Notes: generated by a model not told the origin, from the letters alone. Counted from the first letter of the stretch, positions 54,519 to 64,000 are shown. The stretch is 64,000 bases of DNA from G965218495 sp965218495 (GCA_965218495.1 OZ244626.1:1426001-1490000), one strand, 5' to 3'. Made by a program: numbers and translations.

Positions 54519-55180
54519 GAGGCAGAAGGCGCGCACCGATTACTCCACGCCAACGGGTCCTGCTGAAAGTGACGAAGCGCGCCCAGCTCTTCTGCGCTTA
54601 AGAGCGATTCGGCTTGCGCTACGTGCAACAGCACACCAAGATCGCATATGGCTACCAGCGGCACCCCCTTCTTTGCAAATTTTTCTCTGACCCCTGGGCG
54701 GTCATAAGTGAAAATGCACATGACCGATTCGGGTACGCAGCCTGTGGCCTCCTGCACTGCGGTCACCGCGTGCAGAGACGAGTTGCCGGTGGTTACAAGA
54801 TCTTCAAGCACTATCGTCCGCTGCCCTGGTTTCAGCCTCCCTTCGATCTGCCTGTGGCGTCCGTACCCTTTGGCCTTGGAACGCACATATGCCAAGGGCA
54901 GGTTCAGGCGCTGTGCCAGCCAGGCTGCGTGTGCAATGCCAGCCGTCGCAACGGCAGCTATGGCATCTGGCATCGATTCCAGCCGTCTCACCTGTTGCTC
55001 AAAAGCGTCCGCAATCATCTCTCGCACGAGCGGGTACCCAAGCGTGAGACGATTGTCACAGTACATTGGGCTTCTCATGCCGGAAGCAAACACAAACGGC
55101 TCGCTGGCGTCAAAGCTGACCGCCTTGATACGGAGCAACTCCAGTGCAATCTGGTGGCTCAGCTCAGCGCCTCCATTCAT
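54515..55180 (-). CDS. pyrE: Orotate phosphoribosyltransferase
   Basis: 221 residues. The PRPP-binding motif IVLEDLVTTGNSSLHAV (about residues 120-136), GIAHAAWLAQRLNLPLAYVR and the substrate region FVFASGMRSPMYCDNRLTL identify OPRTase. It makes orotidine 5'-phosphate from orotate and PRPP in pyrimidine synthesis. The start overlaps the pgsA stop and the stop overlaps the cinA start, each by 4 bases. No other pyr gene is near. Confidence 0.94.
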   Translation of the reverse strand: MNGGAELSHQIALELLRIKAVSFDASEPFVFASGMRSPMYCDNRLTLGYPLVREMIADAFEQQVRRLESMPDAIAAVATAGIAHAAWLAQRLNLPLAYVRSKAKGYGRHRQIEGRLKPGQRTIVLEDLVTTGNSSLHAVTAVQEATGCVPESVMCIFTYDRPGVREKFAKKGVPLVAICDLGVLLHVAQAESLLSAEELGALRHFQQDPLAWSNRCAPSAS

Positions 55181-55761
55181 GAGTCCGGTGGGGCTATAAA
55201 CTCCGAATTAAACACGTACCACAGGCCTGTTGCTACTGTTACCACAACCACGGCCACCAGCGCCGCGACAAGGGCGGAGCTGGCCAGCACTCCATCTGCG
55301 GCTACGCCAAGCGCGCCAGCCAAATGGCTCCCGGTCAAAAGGACCAGTAGCGCAATCAGAAAGGCAAGCTGCATCATGGTCTTCAGCTTTGCCACCGGCA
55401 CGGTCCTGATGGACTGCCCCCGGGCTTCTGCGCGTGTTCGCAGCAACGTCACGGTAATGTCGCGGCCCGCGATTACTGCCACGGCCCACCAAGGGACAAG
55501 CTCAGGGCGCAAAAATGCAAGGGCAAGAAATGTACCGAGAACCAGTACCTTGTCCGCCATGGGGTCTAGGAACCGACCCAAGCGCGAGTCCGCCTTCAGC
55601 ATTCGTGCCAGCCGCCCATCCAGGTAGTCCGACAACGCTGCTGCTACGAAGAGCGCCAAAGCCGCCCCTTGGCCAAGCAGCGTGTCCTGAAACAAGCACA
55701 CGATCATCACCGGCGTTGCCAGTATTCGTGCGACGGTCAGCGCATTGGGAACGCGTTTCAC
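55177..55761 (-). CDS. pgsA: CDP-diacylglycerol-glycerol-3-phosphate 3-phosphatidyltransferase
   Basis: 194 residues with four or more membrane helices. The CDP-alcohol phosphotransferase signature is complete: DYLDGRLARMLKADSRLG followed by RFLDPMADKVL (DGxxAR, then G-x3-D-x3-D). The N-terminus NALTVARILATPVMIVCLF is the usual first helix. It makes phosphatidylglycerol phosphate at the inner membrane. First gene of pgsA-pyrE-cinA. Confidence 0.93.
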   Translation of the reverse strand: MKRVPNALTVARILATPVMIVCLFQDTLLGQGAALALFVAAALSDYLDGRLARMLKADSRLGRFLDPMADKVLVLGTFLALAFLRPELVPWWAVAVIAGRDITVTLLRTRAEARGQSIRTVPVAKLKTMMQLAFLIALLVLLTGSHLAGALGVAADGVLASSALVAALVAVVVVTVATGLWYVFNSEFIAPPDS

Positions 55762-56489
55762 GGCAGCGGCGCAGCAAACATATCAACGGCGAATATAGGC
55801 AACTCTGATCTAAGCGGTAGAAGCGGCAAACGTTGGGGGCAATTTGGCTGGACAAGAGCAATTTTACCACATGACTGGGTCTAAAGTGCCTGGTGTGGCG
55901 GGCAAAATGGCAAGGATAACTCACATTATCATTATGTCGTCGGGTTTTTATATGGAGTAGCGGCGTGGTGGCAGTGACTCACCTCCGCTGTACGCGTGCT
56001 GGAGCGAGGCCACTGTACCACAAGACTTAGGACCCGCCAGGAGCTGCCGTGATTTGTGGTCGCGAGTACGCAGGCTGATGGGGTGGCTACCGCATGGATT
56101 CTCCCTCCGCGCGGCAAAACGTGTGGCTTAGGCCTCGATTGCGCCCTTAGGGCCGTGCCAAGCATCCGTATTGTTGCGATTCAGGAGCACACAGCCGGTC
56201 GAAACCTTTTCTGGCACACATCTCGGAAGTGAGGCGGGCAGAACCCCAGCGCTTTGCGCCTTGAACAGTGTGGGTTCTGTTGCTGCGCAGAATTCTGATT
56301 TGATGCTGTCGTCGCTTCAGGTAACCGTTGCCATTCGACACTGGAATGGCAGGCCGGTCTGCCATATTGACATACACATTGTTGCGGCAAGGTTGTTGCG
56401 ACAGCAGCTGATGTGCGGCGTTGGCACACCATACCGGTGACCCTGCAACGCATTACGAAGCTAATTCTGACTATAACCAGATCCAGACA
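55762..56489. other. Divergent intergenic region between pgsA and dnaK
   Basis: 728 bp with no recognised gene. It must hold the promoters for pgsA and dnaK. I saw no CIRCE-type inverted repeat (GCACTC-N9-GAGTGC) before dnaK. The frame open from 56421 into dnaK is not counted because the family start is at 56490. Confidence 0.5.
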
Positions 56490-58373
56490 ATGAGCAAGAT
56501 CATAGGAATTGACTTGGGGACCACAAACTCGGTCGTCGCCCTCATGGAGGGTGGCGAGCCCAAGGTCATCGAAAACACCGAAGGCTCGAGGACCACGCCG
56601 TCCATCGTAGCCTTCAAGCAAGATGACGAACGCTTGGCCGGTGGCCCCGCCAAACGTCAGGCTGTCACCAACCCGCAGAACACAGTCTCGTCAATCAAGC
56701 GCTTCATGGGCCGAAAATTCGAGGAGGTGTCCAGCGAAATCAAGACGGTGCCCTATGGCGTAGAGAGCAGCCAGGGCGGTTTGGCGCGTGTTCGCATCAA
56801 GGATCGCCAGTATACGCCGCAGGAAATCTCGGCAATGATTCTGCAAAAGCTGAAAGTCGCTGCCGAGGAGTATTTGGGCGAGAAGGTCACCGAGGCCGTC
56901 ATCACCGTTCCCGCCTACTTTAACGACTCGCAGCGCAAGGCGACCAAGGAGGCGGGAAAGATTGCCGGTCTGGAGGTTAGGCGCATAATCAACGAGCCCA
57001 CAGCTGCTGCTCTGGCCTTCGGACTGGGCAAGCAGAATGACGACCAGACTATTGCGGTCTATGATCTCGGGGGCGGGACGTACGACATCTCCATCCTGGA
57101 ACTTGGCGGCGGTGTGTTCGAGGTTAAGTCCACCAATGGCGATACGCACCTGGGCGGCGATGACCTCGATCAGGTGCTGATCGACTATATCGCGGAAACT
57201 TTCCAAAGCGAACAAGGCGTGGACATCCGTAAGGACCCCATGGCGCTCCAGCGGCTGAAGGAGGCGGCGGAAAAGGCCAAAATTGAGCTGTCCAGCGCCA
57301 TGCAGACTTCAATCAACCTACCGTTTATCACGCTCACGCAGGAAGGCCCCAAGCACCTCACGATGAACCTTACCCGGGCGCGGTTTGAACAGCTTGTTGG
57401 CGACCTTGTCAGGCGCACGATCAAACCGATGCAACAGGCGCTGAAGGACGCGAAGCTCACCGCCGCGCAGATTGATGAGGTTATCCTCGTGGGCGGCTCA
57501 ACCCGCGTACCACTGGTCCAGAAGACCGTCGAGGAGTTTTTCGGGAAAGTACCCAACAGGTCGGTTAACCCCGACGAGGTAGTTGCACTGGGCGCCGCAG
57601 TGCAGGGCGGTGTACTTGCGCAGGACATCACTGATGTATTGCTGTTGGATGTCACGCCACTCAACCTGGGCATTGAGACCTTGGGCGGCGTCACGACCGT
57701 ACTAATTGAGGCCAACACGACAATCCCGGCGAAGAAGCAGGAGATTTTTTCGACTGCAGCGGACAACCAAACCTCCGTGGAGATACATGTGCTTCAGGGA
57801 AATCGGCAGATGTCCATGCACAACCGAACGATTGGACGTTTTCACCTGCAAGGAATACAGCCCGCACCGCGGGGCCTGCCCCAGATTGAGGTGTCGTTTG
57901 ACATTGATGCTGATGGTATCCTGAATGTGGGGGCCACGGACAAGGCGACCGGCAAGAAGCAATCCATCCGTATAGAGGCTGATAGTGGACTCTCCGAAGC
58001 AGAGATCGAGCGAATGCGGCGACAGGCCAAAGAGAACGCGGCCGAGGATCAGAAGCTGCGCGACCAGGTAGACACGATGAATCGGGCGGACTCGCTGGTC
58101 TATACCGCCGAAATGTTACTGAGCGAGAGTGGCGTCCAGCTTTCGAGCGACACCAAATCCTCGCTCGAGAGTGCGCTGGAGAACCTGAAATCGGCGCATT
58201 CGGAAAAGAACTTCGAACAGTTGGCTGAGGCAATAGAGGCCACGGAAAAAGCTATGCAAGCTGCCCAGCTCGAAGTGATGAACCAGGCGCAGCAGGCCTC
58301 GAGTGGCCAGGGCGATGGCCCATTCCAAGACAATGGTCAGGAAGTCAGTGACGTCGACTACGAAGACGTCTAG
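56490..58373 (+). CDS. dnaK: Chaperone DnaK (Hsp70)
   Basis: 627 residues from ATG 56490 (MSKIIGIDLGTTNSVVA). ATPase domain landmarks: IINEPTAAALAFGL, YDLGGGTYDISILEL and VGGSTRVPLVQKTVEEFFG. The substrate-binding domain has LLDVTPLNLGIETLGGV and QGIQPAPRGLPQIEVSFDID; the helical lid is followed by a Gln/Gly-rich linker and the acidic tail VSDVDYEDV. DnaK works with DnaJ and GrpE in protein folding; neither is in the window. A pair of hairpins follows the stop. Confidence 0.97.
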   Translation: MSKIIGIDLGTTNSVVALMEGGEPKVIENTEGSRTTPSIVAFKQDDERLAGGPAKRQAVTNPQNTVSSIKRFMGRKFEEVSSEIKTVPYGVESSQGGLARVRIKDRQYTPQEISAMILQKLKVAAEEYLGEKVTEAVITVPAYFNDSQRKATKEAGKIAGLEVRRIINEPTAAALAFGLGKQNDDQTIAVYDLGGGTYDISILELGGGVFEVKSTNGDTHLGGDDLDQVLIDYIAETFQSEQGVDIRKDPMALQRLKEAAEKAKIELSSAMQTSINLPFITLTQEGPKHLTMNLTRARFEQLVGDLVRRTIKPMQQALKDAKLTAAQIDEVILVGGSTRVPLVQKTVEEFFGKVPNRSVNPDEVVALGAAVQGGVLAQDITDVLLLDVTPLNLGIETLGGVTTVLIEANTTIPAKKQEIFSTAADNQTSVEIHVLQGNRQMSMHNRTIGRFHLQGIQPAPRGLPQIEVSFDIDADGILNVGATDKATGKKQSIRIEADSGLSEAEIERMRRQAKENAAEDQKLRDQVDTMNRADSLVYTAEMLLSESGVQLSSDTKSSLESALENLKSAHSEKNFEQLAEAIEATEKAMQAAQLEVMNQAQQASSGQGDGPFQDNGQEVSDVDYEDV

Positions 58374-58426
58374 GATGACTTAAAGTCATCCGTGCGGGGA
58401 GGCCTGCTCGTAAAGCAGGCTCCCGC
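58373..58426 (+). terminator. Tandem hairpins after dnaK, likely terminator
   Basis: Two inverted repeats follow the stop codon: GGATGACT-TAA-AGTCATCC (58373-58391) and the longer GCGGGGAGGCCTGCT ... AGCAGGCTCCCGC (58394-58426). No T-run follows, so it may work as a Rho-independent terminator only weakly or protect the 3' end. Confidence 0.6.
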
Positions 58427-59402
58427 ATTGACTCCTCGCAGCATGTATCAGGCAGCTATCCTGCGCAAGGCGCTGTCTCTGTTGCAGGTTGCCAGTGTTA
58501 TTTTCTGGCTTCAGCACCGCAGATTCTCTGCAGGCCGGCGCTGAGCACGCTCCAATCCCCGGCCGTTTCCGCGATTCCACAAGGGCTCACGGTTCTATGC
58601 TCCCCTTGGCAACCCCACCGGAGACGCGTCGGCCTATTCGGTGCCCCAGACGCAGGCGCGCGAAGCAACTTGTAGATTACAGGTGTGCGGGCCAAGTCAC
58701 TATCACTCTGCATGGCTTGCAAGAGCGCTTGCCGAGCACCGGAACACAAAGGGGCTGAGGATCGACCGGGTCCGCATCCTCCCGCATTGAAACCGTGCCG
58801 TAGCTCTTGAGGTCCTTGTGCCGGTCGGGCCTTGCCGCAAAACCGCCTGGAATCGTACGGCACGGCAACACGGCCGCTGGACTCAGGGTTAACGGTAGAA
58901 CACGTGCGATTTGCCCTGTACAACAGCCGTTAGTAGCCATGCGAATTCGGGCAGCCGATCTTGGCTCAATGGGGCAAAGAATTGGTAACGACCGGGAGCT
59001 TGCACGAAAGGATAGCCGAACAGTTCACAATCCGGGTGGTGAGGGTGGATGAACCGATATGTTGAAATCTGCGCACCAACAGCACCCTTGAGAACGCAAA
59101 CAGAATCACCGCTCCGTATCTTGAGCAAGCCGAATGCTGAAAGGATTCGCTGCACCGACAAGGCTGAGTGGCTATGGAATTCCAAGGGGCCAAATCCAAG
59201 CTAGGGCGCGTTACCTGCGCAGCGGCCCACCCCGCGCTGTGGGCTGCACTAGTGGCCACGATTCACAGCGAATGCAAGAATTGACAAACCCCGAACGCCT
59301 CCCACCAGTTCAAGCTCAAGCCTCAACCAAGAGCGGATAGCATTCCGGAGGACAGTCAAATGGTCATGCTGAATCGGATTGGACAAACCAATTCACTAGA
59401 AT
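58427..59402. other. Gene-poor interval between dnaK and the AAA/DUF4276 pair
   Basis: About 1 kb without a clear gene. The minus-strand frame 59185-58889 (98 codons; RYQFFAPLSQDRLPEFAWLL) is somewhat protein-like and might be a small gene or a remnant, but it matches nothing recognised. The promoter of the AAA gene should be in the last 100 bp. Confidence 0.4.
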
Positions 59403-60509
59403 ATGCAGAGTAGGCTGGACTACATCACCGTTAGCGGATTCAAGAGCATCAAGTTGATCAAGAAGCTGCGGATTGGGCCGTTGACGGTACTCATTGGACC
59501 GAACGGGTCCGGCAAGACAAATTTCATCGGCGTATTCTCATTCTTGAACGCCATCCGGGAAGGCCGTCTACAGGAGTACGTCGCAAAGGCCGGAGGTGCA
59601 GACAAAGTGCTACACTTCGGATCTCGAGTTACCGAGAAAATACATATTCACATCTCTTTCGAAGACGAGGCTAACGCGTTCAAGGTTGATCTAGAGCCGA
59701 ATGGTTCCGACCAACTGGTCCCCTTGTCTGAATTCGCCTCCTTCTGGGATAAGAAATACTCCAGTCCGTATCTCGAGTACCTCGAAGCCTCAGGACTGGA
59801 AGCCGGTATCAGCAGACAGAATCTCAAGGGAATTGCCAGCTATGTGCAGCGGCGTCTCGCCGGCTGGCGCGTCTACCACTTCCACGACACCAGCGACGTT
59901 TCACCCATGAAGAAGACGGCCGACGTGGACGATAACCGCCACCTCCGCAACGACGGCTCCAACTTGGCCCCCTTTCTCCACCTGCTCCGCGAGAAGCATG
60001 AGGATTCCTATCGTATGATCGTGGCGACGGTTCGGCAGATGGCGCCATTTTTCCGTGGCTTCTCGCTTGAGCCTCGGCTTCTGAACCCGAACAAGATCAT
60101 TCTGGAATGGAAGCATGAAGGAACCGACAGGTTTTTCGACGCGTCCTCGTTGTCGGATGGAACGCTGCGCTTCATTGCGCTGGCAACACTCTTTCTCCAG
60201 CCGATCGAGCTCAGGCCATCGGTAATCGTTGTCGACGAGCCAGAGCTGGGCCTGCACCCCTATGCGATCACCCTGCTGGCGGCGCTGATGAAGCACGCCT
60301 CTAACGATACCCAAGTGATAGTTTCCACCCAGTCGTCAATACTTCTGGACCACTTCGACCCGGAAGAGGTGTTGGTGGCTGACCGGGTCGGAGGAGCTAC
60401 ACAGTACACTCATCTGGAACCATCCGAGCTAGAGTCTTGGCTGGAGAACTATGGCCTGGGCCAGCTTTGGGAGAAGAATTTCCTGGGCGGACGCCCCGCA
60501 CCAGAATAG
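59403..60509 (+). CDS. AAA/SMC-like ATPase (AAA_21), partner of DUF4276
   Basis: 368 residues. The N-terminus YITVSGFKSIKLIKKLRIGP and Walker A LIGPNGSGKTNFIG (about residues 31-44) are typical of RecF/OLD-like ATPases. The middle is a helical insertion. The C-terminal part has the ABC signature-like SLSDGTLRFIALATLFLQP, Walker B VIVVDEPELGLHPYAI and the switch region QVIVSTQSSILLDHFDPEEV. The stop is 3 bp before the DUF4276 ATG. This two-gene arrangement is recurrent in bacterial genomes and resembles ATPase-plus-TOPRIM defence systems (OLD class 2, PARIS, AbiL). No classical toxin or restriction gene is adjacent. Defence function is inferred. Confidence 0.85.
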   Translation: MQSRLDYITVSGFKSIKLIKKLRIGPLTVLIGPNGSGKTNFIGVFSFLNAIREGRLQEYVAKAGGADKVLHFGSRVTEKIHIHISFEDEANAFKVDLEPNGSDQLVPLSEFASFWDKKYSSPYLEYLEASGLEAGISRQNLKGIASYVQRRLAGWRVYHFHDTSDVSPMKKTADVDDNRHLRNDGSNLAPFLHLLREKHEDSYRMIVATVRQMAPFFRGFSLEPRLLNPNKIILEWKHEGTDRFFDASSLSDGTLRFIALATLFLQPIELRPSVIVVDEPELGLHPYAITLLAALMKHASNDTQVIVSTQSSILLDHFDPEEVLVADRVGGATQYTHLEPSELESWLENYGLGQLWEKNFLGGRPAPE

Positions 60510-60512
60510 CAG

Positions 60513-61205
60513 ATGCCGCGACTGCTGGTCCACGTTGAAGGCCAGACGGAGGAAGACTTCGTCAATAAGGTGCTGGCACCGCATCTACGCGACAACGGCT
60601 ATACGACTGTAAGCGCACGCTTGCTCGGGAATGCTCGTCAACGAAGCCACCGCGGCGGCATTCGGCCGTGGGACACGGTGCGCCGAGACATCCTAGGGCA
60701 CCTTAAGGGCGATAGGGCCGCACTTGCCACGACGATGGTGGATTACTACGGACTTCACAAGACTTGGCCCGGCCGCACGGAGGCAAGTGGCCTGGCGACC
60801 ATATTCGAGCGCGCCGCAACAGTGCAGCAAGCTATCCTGAAGGATATATCGAAAAGCATCGAAGGCCGTGGCCGCTTTGTTCCCTACGTAGTAATGCACG
60901 AATTCGAAGGACTTCTGTTTAGCGACCCAGACCGATTTGCGGAGAGCCTCGGCAGGCCCGTACTCGCCGCCGACTTTCGAGCTATCCGCGAGGACTTCCC
61001 AACTCCCGAAGACATCAACGACTCGTCGAACACTGCCCCGTCCAAACGGATCACCGGACTCTACGCGACATATCAGAAGCCGCTGATGGGCATCCAGGCC
61101 ATGGAATTGATCGGCCTTGGCAAAGTGCGCGAGGCGTGCCCACTCTTCAACCAGTGGATTGTGGCCTTGGAGCAACATGTTCGACCTGACGGCTGGTCGC
61201 CGTAA
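60513..61205 (+). CDS. DUF4276 family protein (TOPRIM-like effector candidate)
   Basis: 230 residues. Conserved blocks: LLVHVEGQTEEDFVNKVLAP at the N-terminus (the Glu pair resembles TOPRIM motif 1), the Arg/Gly stretch RQRSHRGGIRPWDTVRRDI, TTMVDYYGLHKTWPG (an acidic motif where TOPRIM proteins carry DxD) and YVVMHEFEGLLFSDPDRFAE. The C-terminus APSKRITGLYATYQKPLMG is also family-like. A nuclease activity controlled by the upstream ATPase is a reasonable hypothesis, but none is shown for this protein. Clearly co-transcribed with the ATPase. Confidence 0.82.
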   Translation: MPRLLVHVEGQTEEDFVNKVLAPHLRDNGYTTVSARLLGNARQRSHRGGIRPWDTVRRDILGHLKGDRAALATTMVDYYGLHKTWPGRTEASGLATIFERAATVQQAILKDISKSIEGRGRFVPYVVMHEFEGLLFSDPDRFAESLGRPVLAADFRAIREDFPTPEDINDSSNTAPSKRITGLYATYQKPLMGIQAMELIGLGKVREACPLFNQWIVALEQHVRPDGWSP

Positions 61206-61894
61206 TCGTATCCGTGACAGGGCTTGGCGATGCCTCGCCTACAGAGAGGCGCTTCGCCTGCGTGCCGCTGGCCGACGAGTTAGCCAAGGGATCGCCAGTG
61301 ACGGTGTCAACTGCGCCAGCTTTGCCGAACGCGTCTACGAAAACGCTCCCCCAGGTCAACGACGCCAGGAGCCAGGAGCAAGCACAGGCCAAAGAAAACT
61401 CCTGACTTGCGCTGTACCGGTGTTCGCGCAGATATTCCACTCGGAAAGTGAAGCACTGATCCGTCTCTACAGCTTGAATTGATTGTTTCGAACCGATCCG
61501 CGATTCACCGATTGCGCCACGGGATTGTTTGATCTTGCCTTTGCTACCATCGGCGCAGCCCAAGCACCAAACTGCAGGTGACTCAGGACGTGATGCTGGC
61601 TGAGATCTACGGATGTGATCGGCCTACTGGCGAGAATGCTCGGACGCACAGCCGCCCTTCACGGAGCACGCCACCGCATCTTCTTCACGTTCCCGTGGCG
61701 CTGCAGCCCATCGCAAACGGCCACCCCATTTGGCGTTCAGCTCAGCCGTAGGTGGATGAATTGGATGCAGGCGCCGGGCGGTACACCACGTTCATGGCAG
61801 CGTGTCCAAAAGACCCCGTGGCTTCTTAGCACCTGCGTGCGTCGGGAAAGCGGGTGCTTCTCCGGTTTTCGCGAGGCCGTGACCGAGCACCAGC
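61206..61894. other. Intergenic interval, no gene identified
   Basis: 689 bp following the AAA/DUF4276 pair. Frames of 116-138 codons on both strands show no protein-like features. Confidence 0.45.
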
Positions 61895-62674
61895 TTAAAT
61901 CTGGAACAGCGCTTCAGCATTTGCAGTGGTCACACGCATCACTTCCTCCAACGGGATACCCTTAACGGCTGCGAGCTTTTCGGCCACGAGGCGTACGTAC
62001 GCTGGCTCGTTACGCTTGCCACGGTGTGGGGCAGGAGCCATAAAGGGTGCGTCGGTTTCAAGGACAATGTGATCCAAGGGCAACTTTCGTGCAATAACGT
62101 CCACGCCTGCATTCTTGAACGTTATCACGCCGCCGATTCCCAGATGAAAGCCTAGATCCATCGCGGCCTCCGCTACCCATGGCGGACCCGTAAAGCAATG
62201 AAAGACTCCACGCATCGCGCCAGTACGCTCCTGAGAAAGGATCCGCACCAGGTCGCGGTGCGCCTCGTCGCGCTTTGGCTTGTCACGCAGATGCAAAACA
62301 ATGGGCAGGTCCTTCTGCAGTGCAAGTCGTACATGTCGCCGAAAGAATTCCTGCTGTCGCGCGTCGAATGACCGGTCCCAGTAATAGTCCAGCCCGGTTT
62401 CGCCCACGGCCACCACTCGCGCGTCATCACAAAGGGCTACCACTGTAGCCCATCCCTCTTCCGTCGCCTCCTTCGTGTCCGTCGGATGTATCGCGGCCAT
62501 CGCGAAAAGGCCTTCGTAGGCATCGCACAAGTCCAGCGCCTGGTAGATTGATGGCACATCGATGGCAGGCATCAACACCTTTGAAACGCCAGCCGCCTTC
62601 GCACGCTTGACGACTTGATCAAGGTCTGGCTCCAAGCGGCGATGATAGAGGTGAGCGTGTGTATCGATGATCAT
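61895..62674 (-). CDS. tatD: TatD family metal-dependent hydrolase (DNase)
   Basis: 259 residues from ATG 62674 (MIIDTHAHLYH). Metal ligands of the TatD barrel: DTHAHL, the Glu in VAVGETGLDYYWD, His in IVLHLRDK and VFHCFTG, and Asp in VLETDAPFMAP. The C-terminal ELA-type helix reads PLEEVMRVTTANAEALF. TatD proteins are 3'-5' DNases also linked to D-tyrosyl-tRNA quality control. The 17 residues open upstream (from 62725) are not family-like. Confidence 0.92.
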   Translation of the reverse strand: MIIDTHAHLYHRRLEPDLDQVVKRAKAAGVSKVLMPAIDVPSIYQALDLCDAYEGLFAMAAIHPTDTKEATEEGWATVVALCDDARVVAVGETGLDYYWDRSFDARQQEFFRRHVRLALQKDLPIVLHLRDKPKRDEAHRDLVRILSQERTGAMRGVFHCFTGPPWVAEAAMDLGFHLGIGGVITFKNAGVDVIARKLPLDHIVLETDAPFMAPAPHRGKRNEPAYVRLVAEKLAAVKGIPLEEVMRVTTANAEALFQI

Positions 62675-63296
62675 AGTGCGCAAGGGTTTGGCGGCAAAAT
62701 AGCGCTGACAGGGGTGACGATGCACTTAATTAAGCATGCTGGTGATCAGACGTCAGGCAAAGCCGATGGCAGAAAAGGCATTACGCGCACCGTTCGCTGT
62801 ATTTGGCAGCCACTACTGCTTGCGCCGTGCCGCGCGATGCCTTCTGCTGTCCATCGTGCGTCACGCTAGGCTTTGTGCCAGCCTGATGCCCCGCACTACT
62901 TCGGCGCAGCAGGCGGATTAAAAAAGCACACGATGGCCCTGGTTGGAATTGCCGGGGAAATCTTCGCAAACGTTGGCACCACTGGCAGTAAAGCCTTCGA
63001 GGGTCCATCAAAGGCGTGACCTAGCCCTGAAGTGATACAGCGCACCCGGCCAAGTCGAGACGGCCAGCGCTCGCCCGCTCACACCCAAAGGGCCAGCATG
63101 GGCTTCCTGTAACGGCCGCTGCACCCGCCCCTGCCAAGGCCGATGCAAAATAGCCGATTGTTTTCATTCAGCAAGCGTACACTAAAGGAAGCCGTGTCAC
63201 CGTTTTGTTTTCGGGCCGGACAGCCACGCTGCGGGTACCTCCGGCCCTCTCCCCTTCCTATCAGGCGTACTGCCAATTTGCCGGAGGTACCAGTCC
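62675..63296. other. Intergenic interval, no gene identified
   Basis: 622 bp with only short frames. A good Shine-Dalgarno (GGAGGT, 63281-63286) precedes the next gene. Confidence 0.5.
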
Positions 63297-64000
63297 ATGA
63301 TGCGCGTGCCAATACTTGTGATCTTTTGCTGGGCATTGTCTGGCGTTTTGCTTTCCGGCTGCTCGGGCCCTGCAGATAGTGGCGGCATTTCACTGCATGG
63401 AGAGCCGATAAAGCTGAGCGAGGTACTCCGGCTTGGCGACGAGGCGGGGGGGATGGGGATTCAGTGCTCTTTGGAAACATAAGCGGGCTTGCGGCATCCT
63501 CAACGGGGCAGGCCTTAGTCAGCGAGTGGCATAGAACGTCCATTCGCGTGCTGTCAAGCGAAGGAGTGCCGGAGAGCGAGATCGGCCGAGAAGGAAGAGG
63601 GTCAGGCGAGTTTGTGTCGATAAGCAGCATCTATGTCGGTGTTAGGGACTCCGTATATGTCTTTGACTTTCAAAAGAGTGCTGTATCGGTTTTTGAGCCT
63701 CAGAAACATCAACTGGCGTATGAAACCAAGATCCCCCGCGGCGATCTGTATTTGCCAGTCAGTTAGGTCGGCGCGTCCGAGGAAGGTCTGGTCGTCGAAT
63801 ACACCATTCCATATTCCGCACCAGGTGGTGATGGTCCGGGTGCATTTGAAGACCGGGCTGATAAGATAAATCTCGTGTCCAGACAGGGAACAGTCATTCG
63901 AACTTTGCTGGAACTCCCCGCTGCCGATTATATCGTGACCCTGATTGGCAATGGGATCATGGTCCAGGGTATGCCTTTTGGACGTGAATCAATCGTAGCA
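63297..64000 (+). pseudogene. 6-bladed beta-propeller lipoprotein, frameshift plus in-frame stop (runs off the window)
   Basis: Begins with a lipoprotein signal peptide (VIFCWALSGVLLSGCSGP, lipobox LLSGC), then EPIKLSEVLRLGDEAGG. In a run of seven G (63446-63452) the frame shifts; the protein continues as DSVLFGNISGLAASSTGQAL, IRVLSSEGVPESEIGREGRG and SIYVGVRDSVYVFDF, the style of 6-bladed beta-propeller proteins of Bacteroidota-like bacteria. A TAG at 63764-63766 then interrupts it. The same frame goes on open to the window edge (VGASEEGLVVEYTIPYSAPG). Two lesions suggest a dead gene, although the G-run alone could be phase variation or an assembly error. Confidence 0.7.

Noticed and set aside
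1..64000. CRISPR arrays, tRNA or rRNA genes
   Set aside because: No regularly spaced direct repeats and no T-loop-like tRNA 3' halves or rRNA motifs were seen on reading the window; short or unusual tRNAs could be missed without a covariance search.

Overview
The window comes from a moderately GC-rich bacterial chromosome. The best guess is the Rhodothermota/Bacteroidota (FCB) side of the tree, probably a Rhodothermales-like organism. The evidence is several secreted proteins ending in 'YPNPF/YPNPA...GxYxxxL' type A sorting domains (positions 10966, 26827, 47753, with a variant at 39922), a DUF1501/DUF1800 pair, a DUF4175-like protein and a queuosine mannosyltransferase of the DUF3524 type. 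This is inference from gene content. No rRNA or tRNA gene was recognised.

Layout: (1-7 kb) the end of a DUF4175-like coiled-coil gene, a DCC thiol-disulfide oxidoreductase, a chromate transporter, then a minus-strand operon pdhA-pdhB-pdhC-metallophosphoesterase. (8.7-13.5 kb) NADP isocitrate dehydrogenase between two gene-poor stretches, then a secreted Asp-box propeller protein. (14-23.5 kb) an insertion-sequence graveyard: IS1380 nested in an IS1595 relic, IS630 inside a broken TPR gene, a second IS1595 relic and an intact two-gene IS256-type element, with a cobalamin-binding protein gene surviving between them. (24.3-28.3 kb) a minus-strand block: pyrophosphohydrolase, queuosine mannosyltransferase, a small protein, an ABC ATPase and a GH53 galactanase. 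(28.6-39.3 kb) an accessory island bounded by ISL3 and an unclassified 1.8-kb IS. It holds a methyltransferase stub, an unknown protein, a secreted NUC1-type nuclease cut off by IS1595 from its membrane-protein partner, and an IS1634. (39.9-58.4 kb) mostly stable genes: a large secreted protein, ABC-F ATPase, FG-GAP protein, pnuC, a frameshifted DUF1501/DUF1800 pair, aldo/keto reductase, recA, cinA-pyrE-pgsA and dnaK. (59.4-64 kb) an AAA ATPase/DUF4276 pair that looks like a defence cassette, a TatD nuclease and a broken propeller lipoprotein.

Seven apparently complete IS elements from seven families occupy about 12.2 kb (19%), and most have readable terminal repeats and target duplications. 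The strongest unusual signal is the IS256-type element at 20821-23485. It carries a translationally coupled second gene that aligns with its own transposase but has lost all three catalytic acidic residues. Other points of interest are a small passenger protein kept in two IS1595 copies, the split nuclease/membrane-protein operon, the AAA/DUF4276 pair and the unclassified IS with a 13-bp target duplication.
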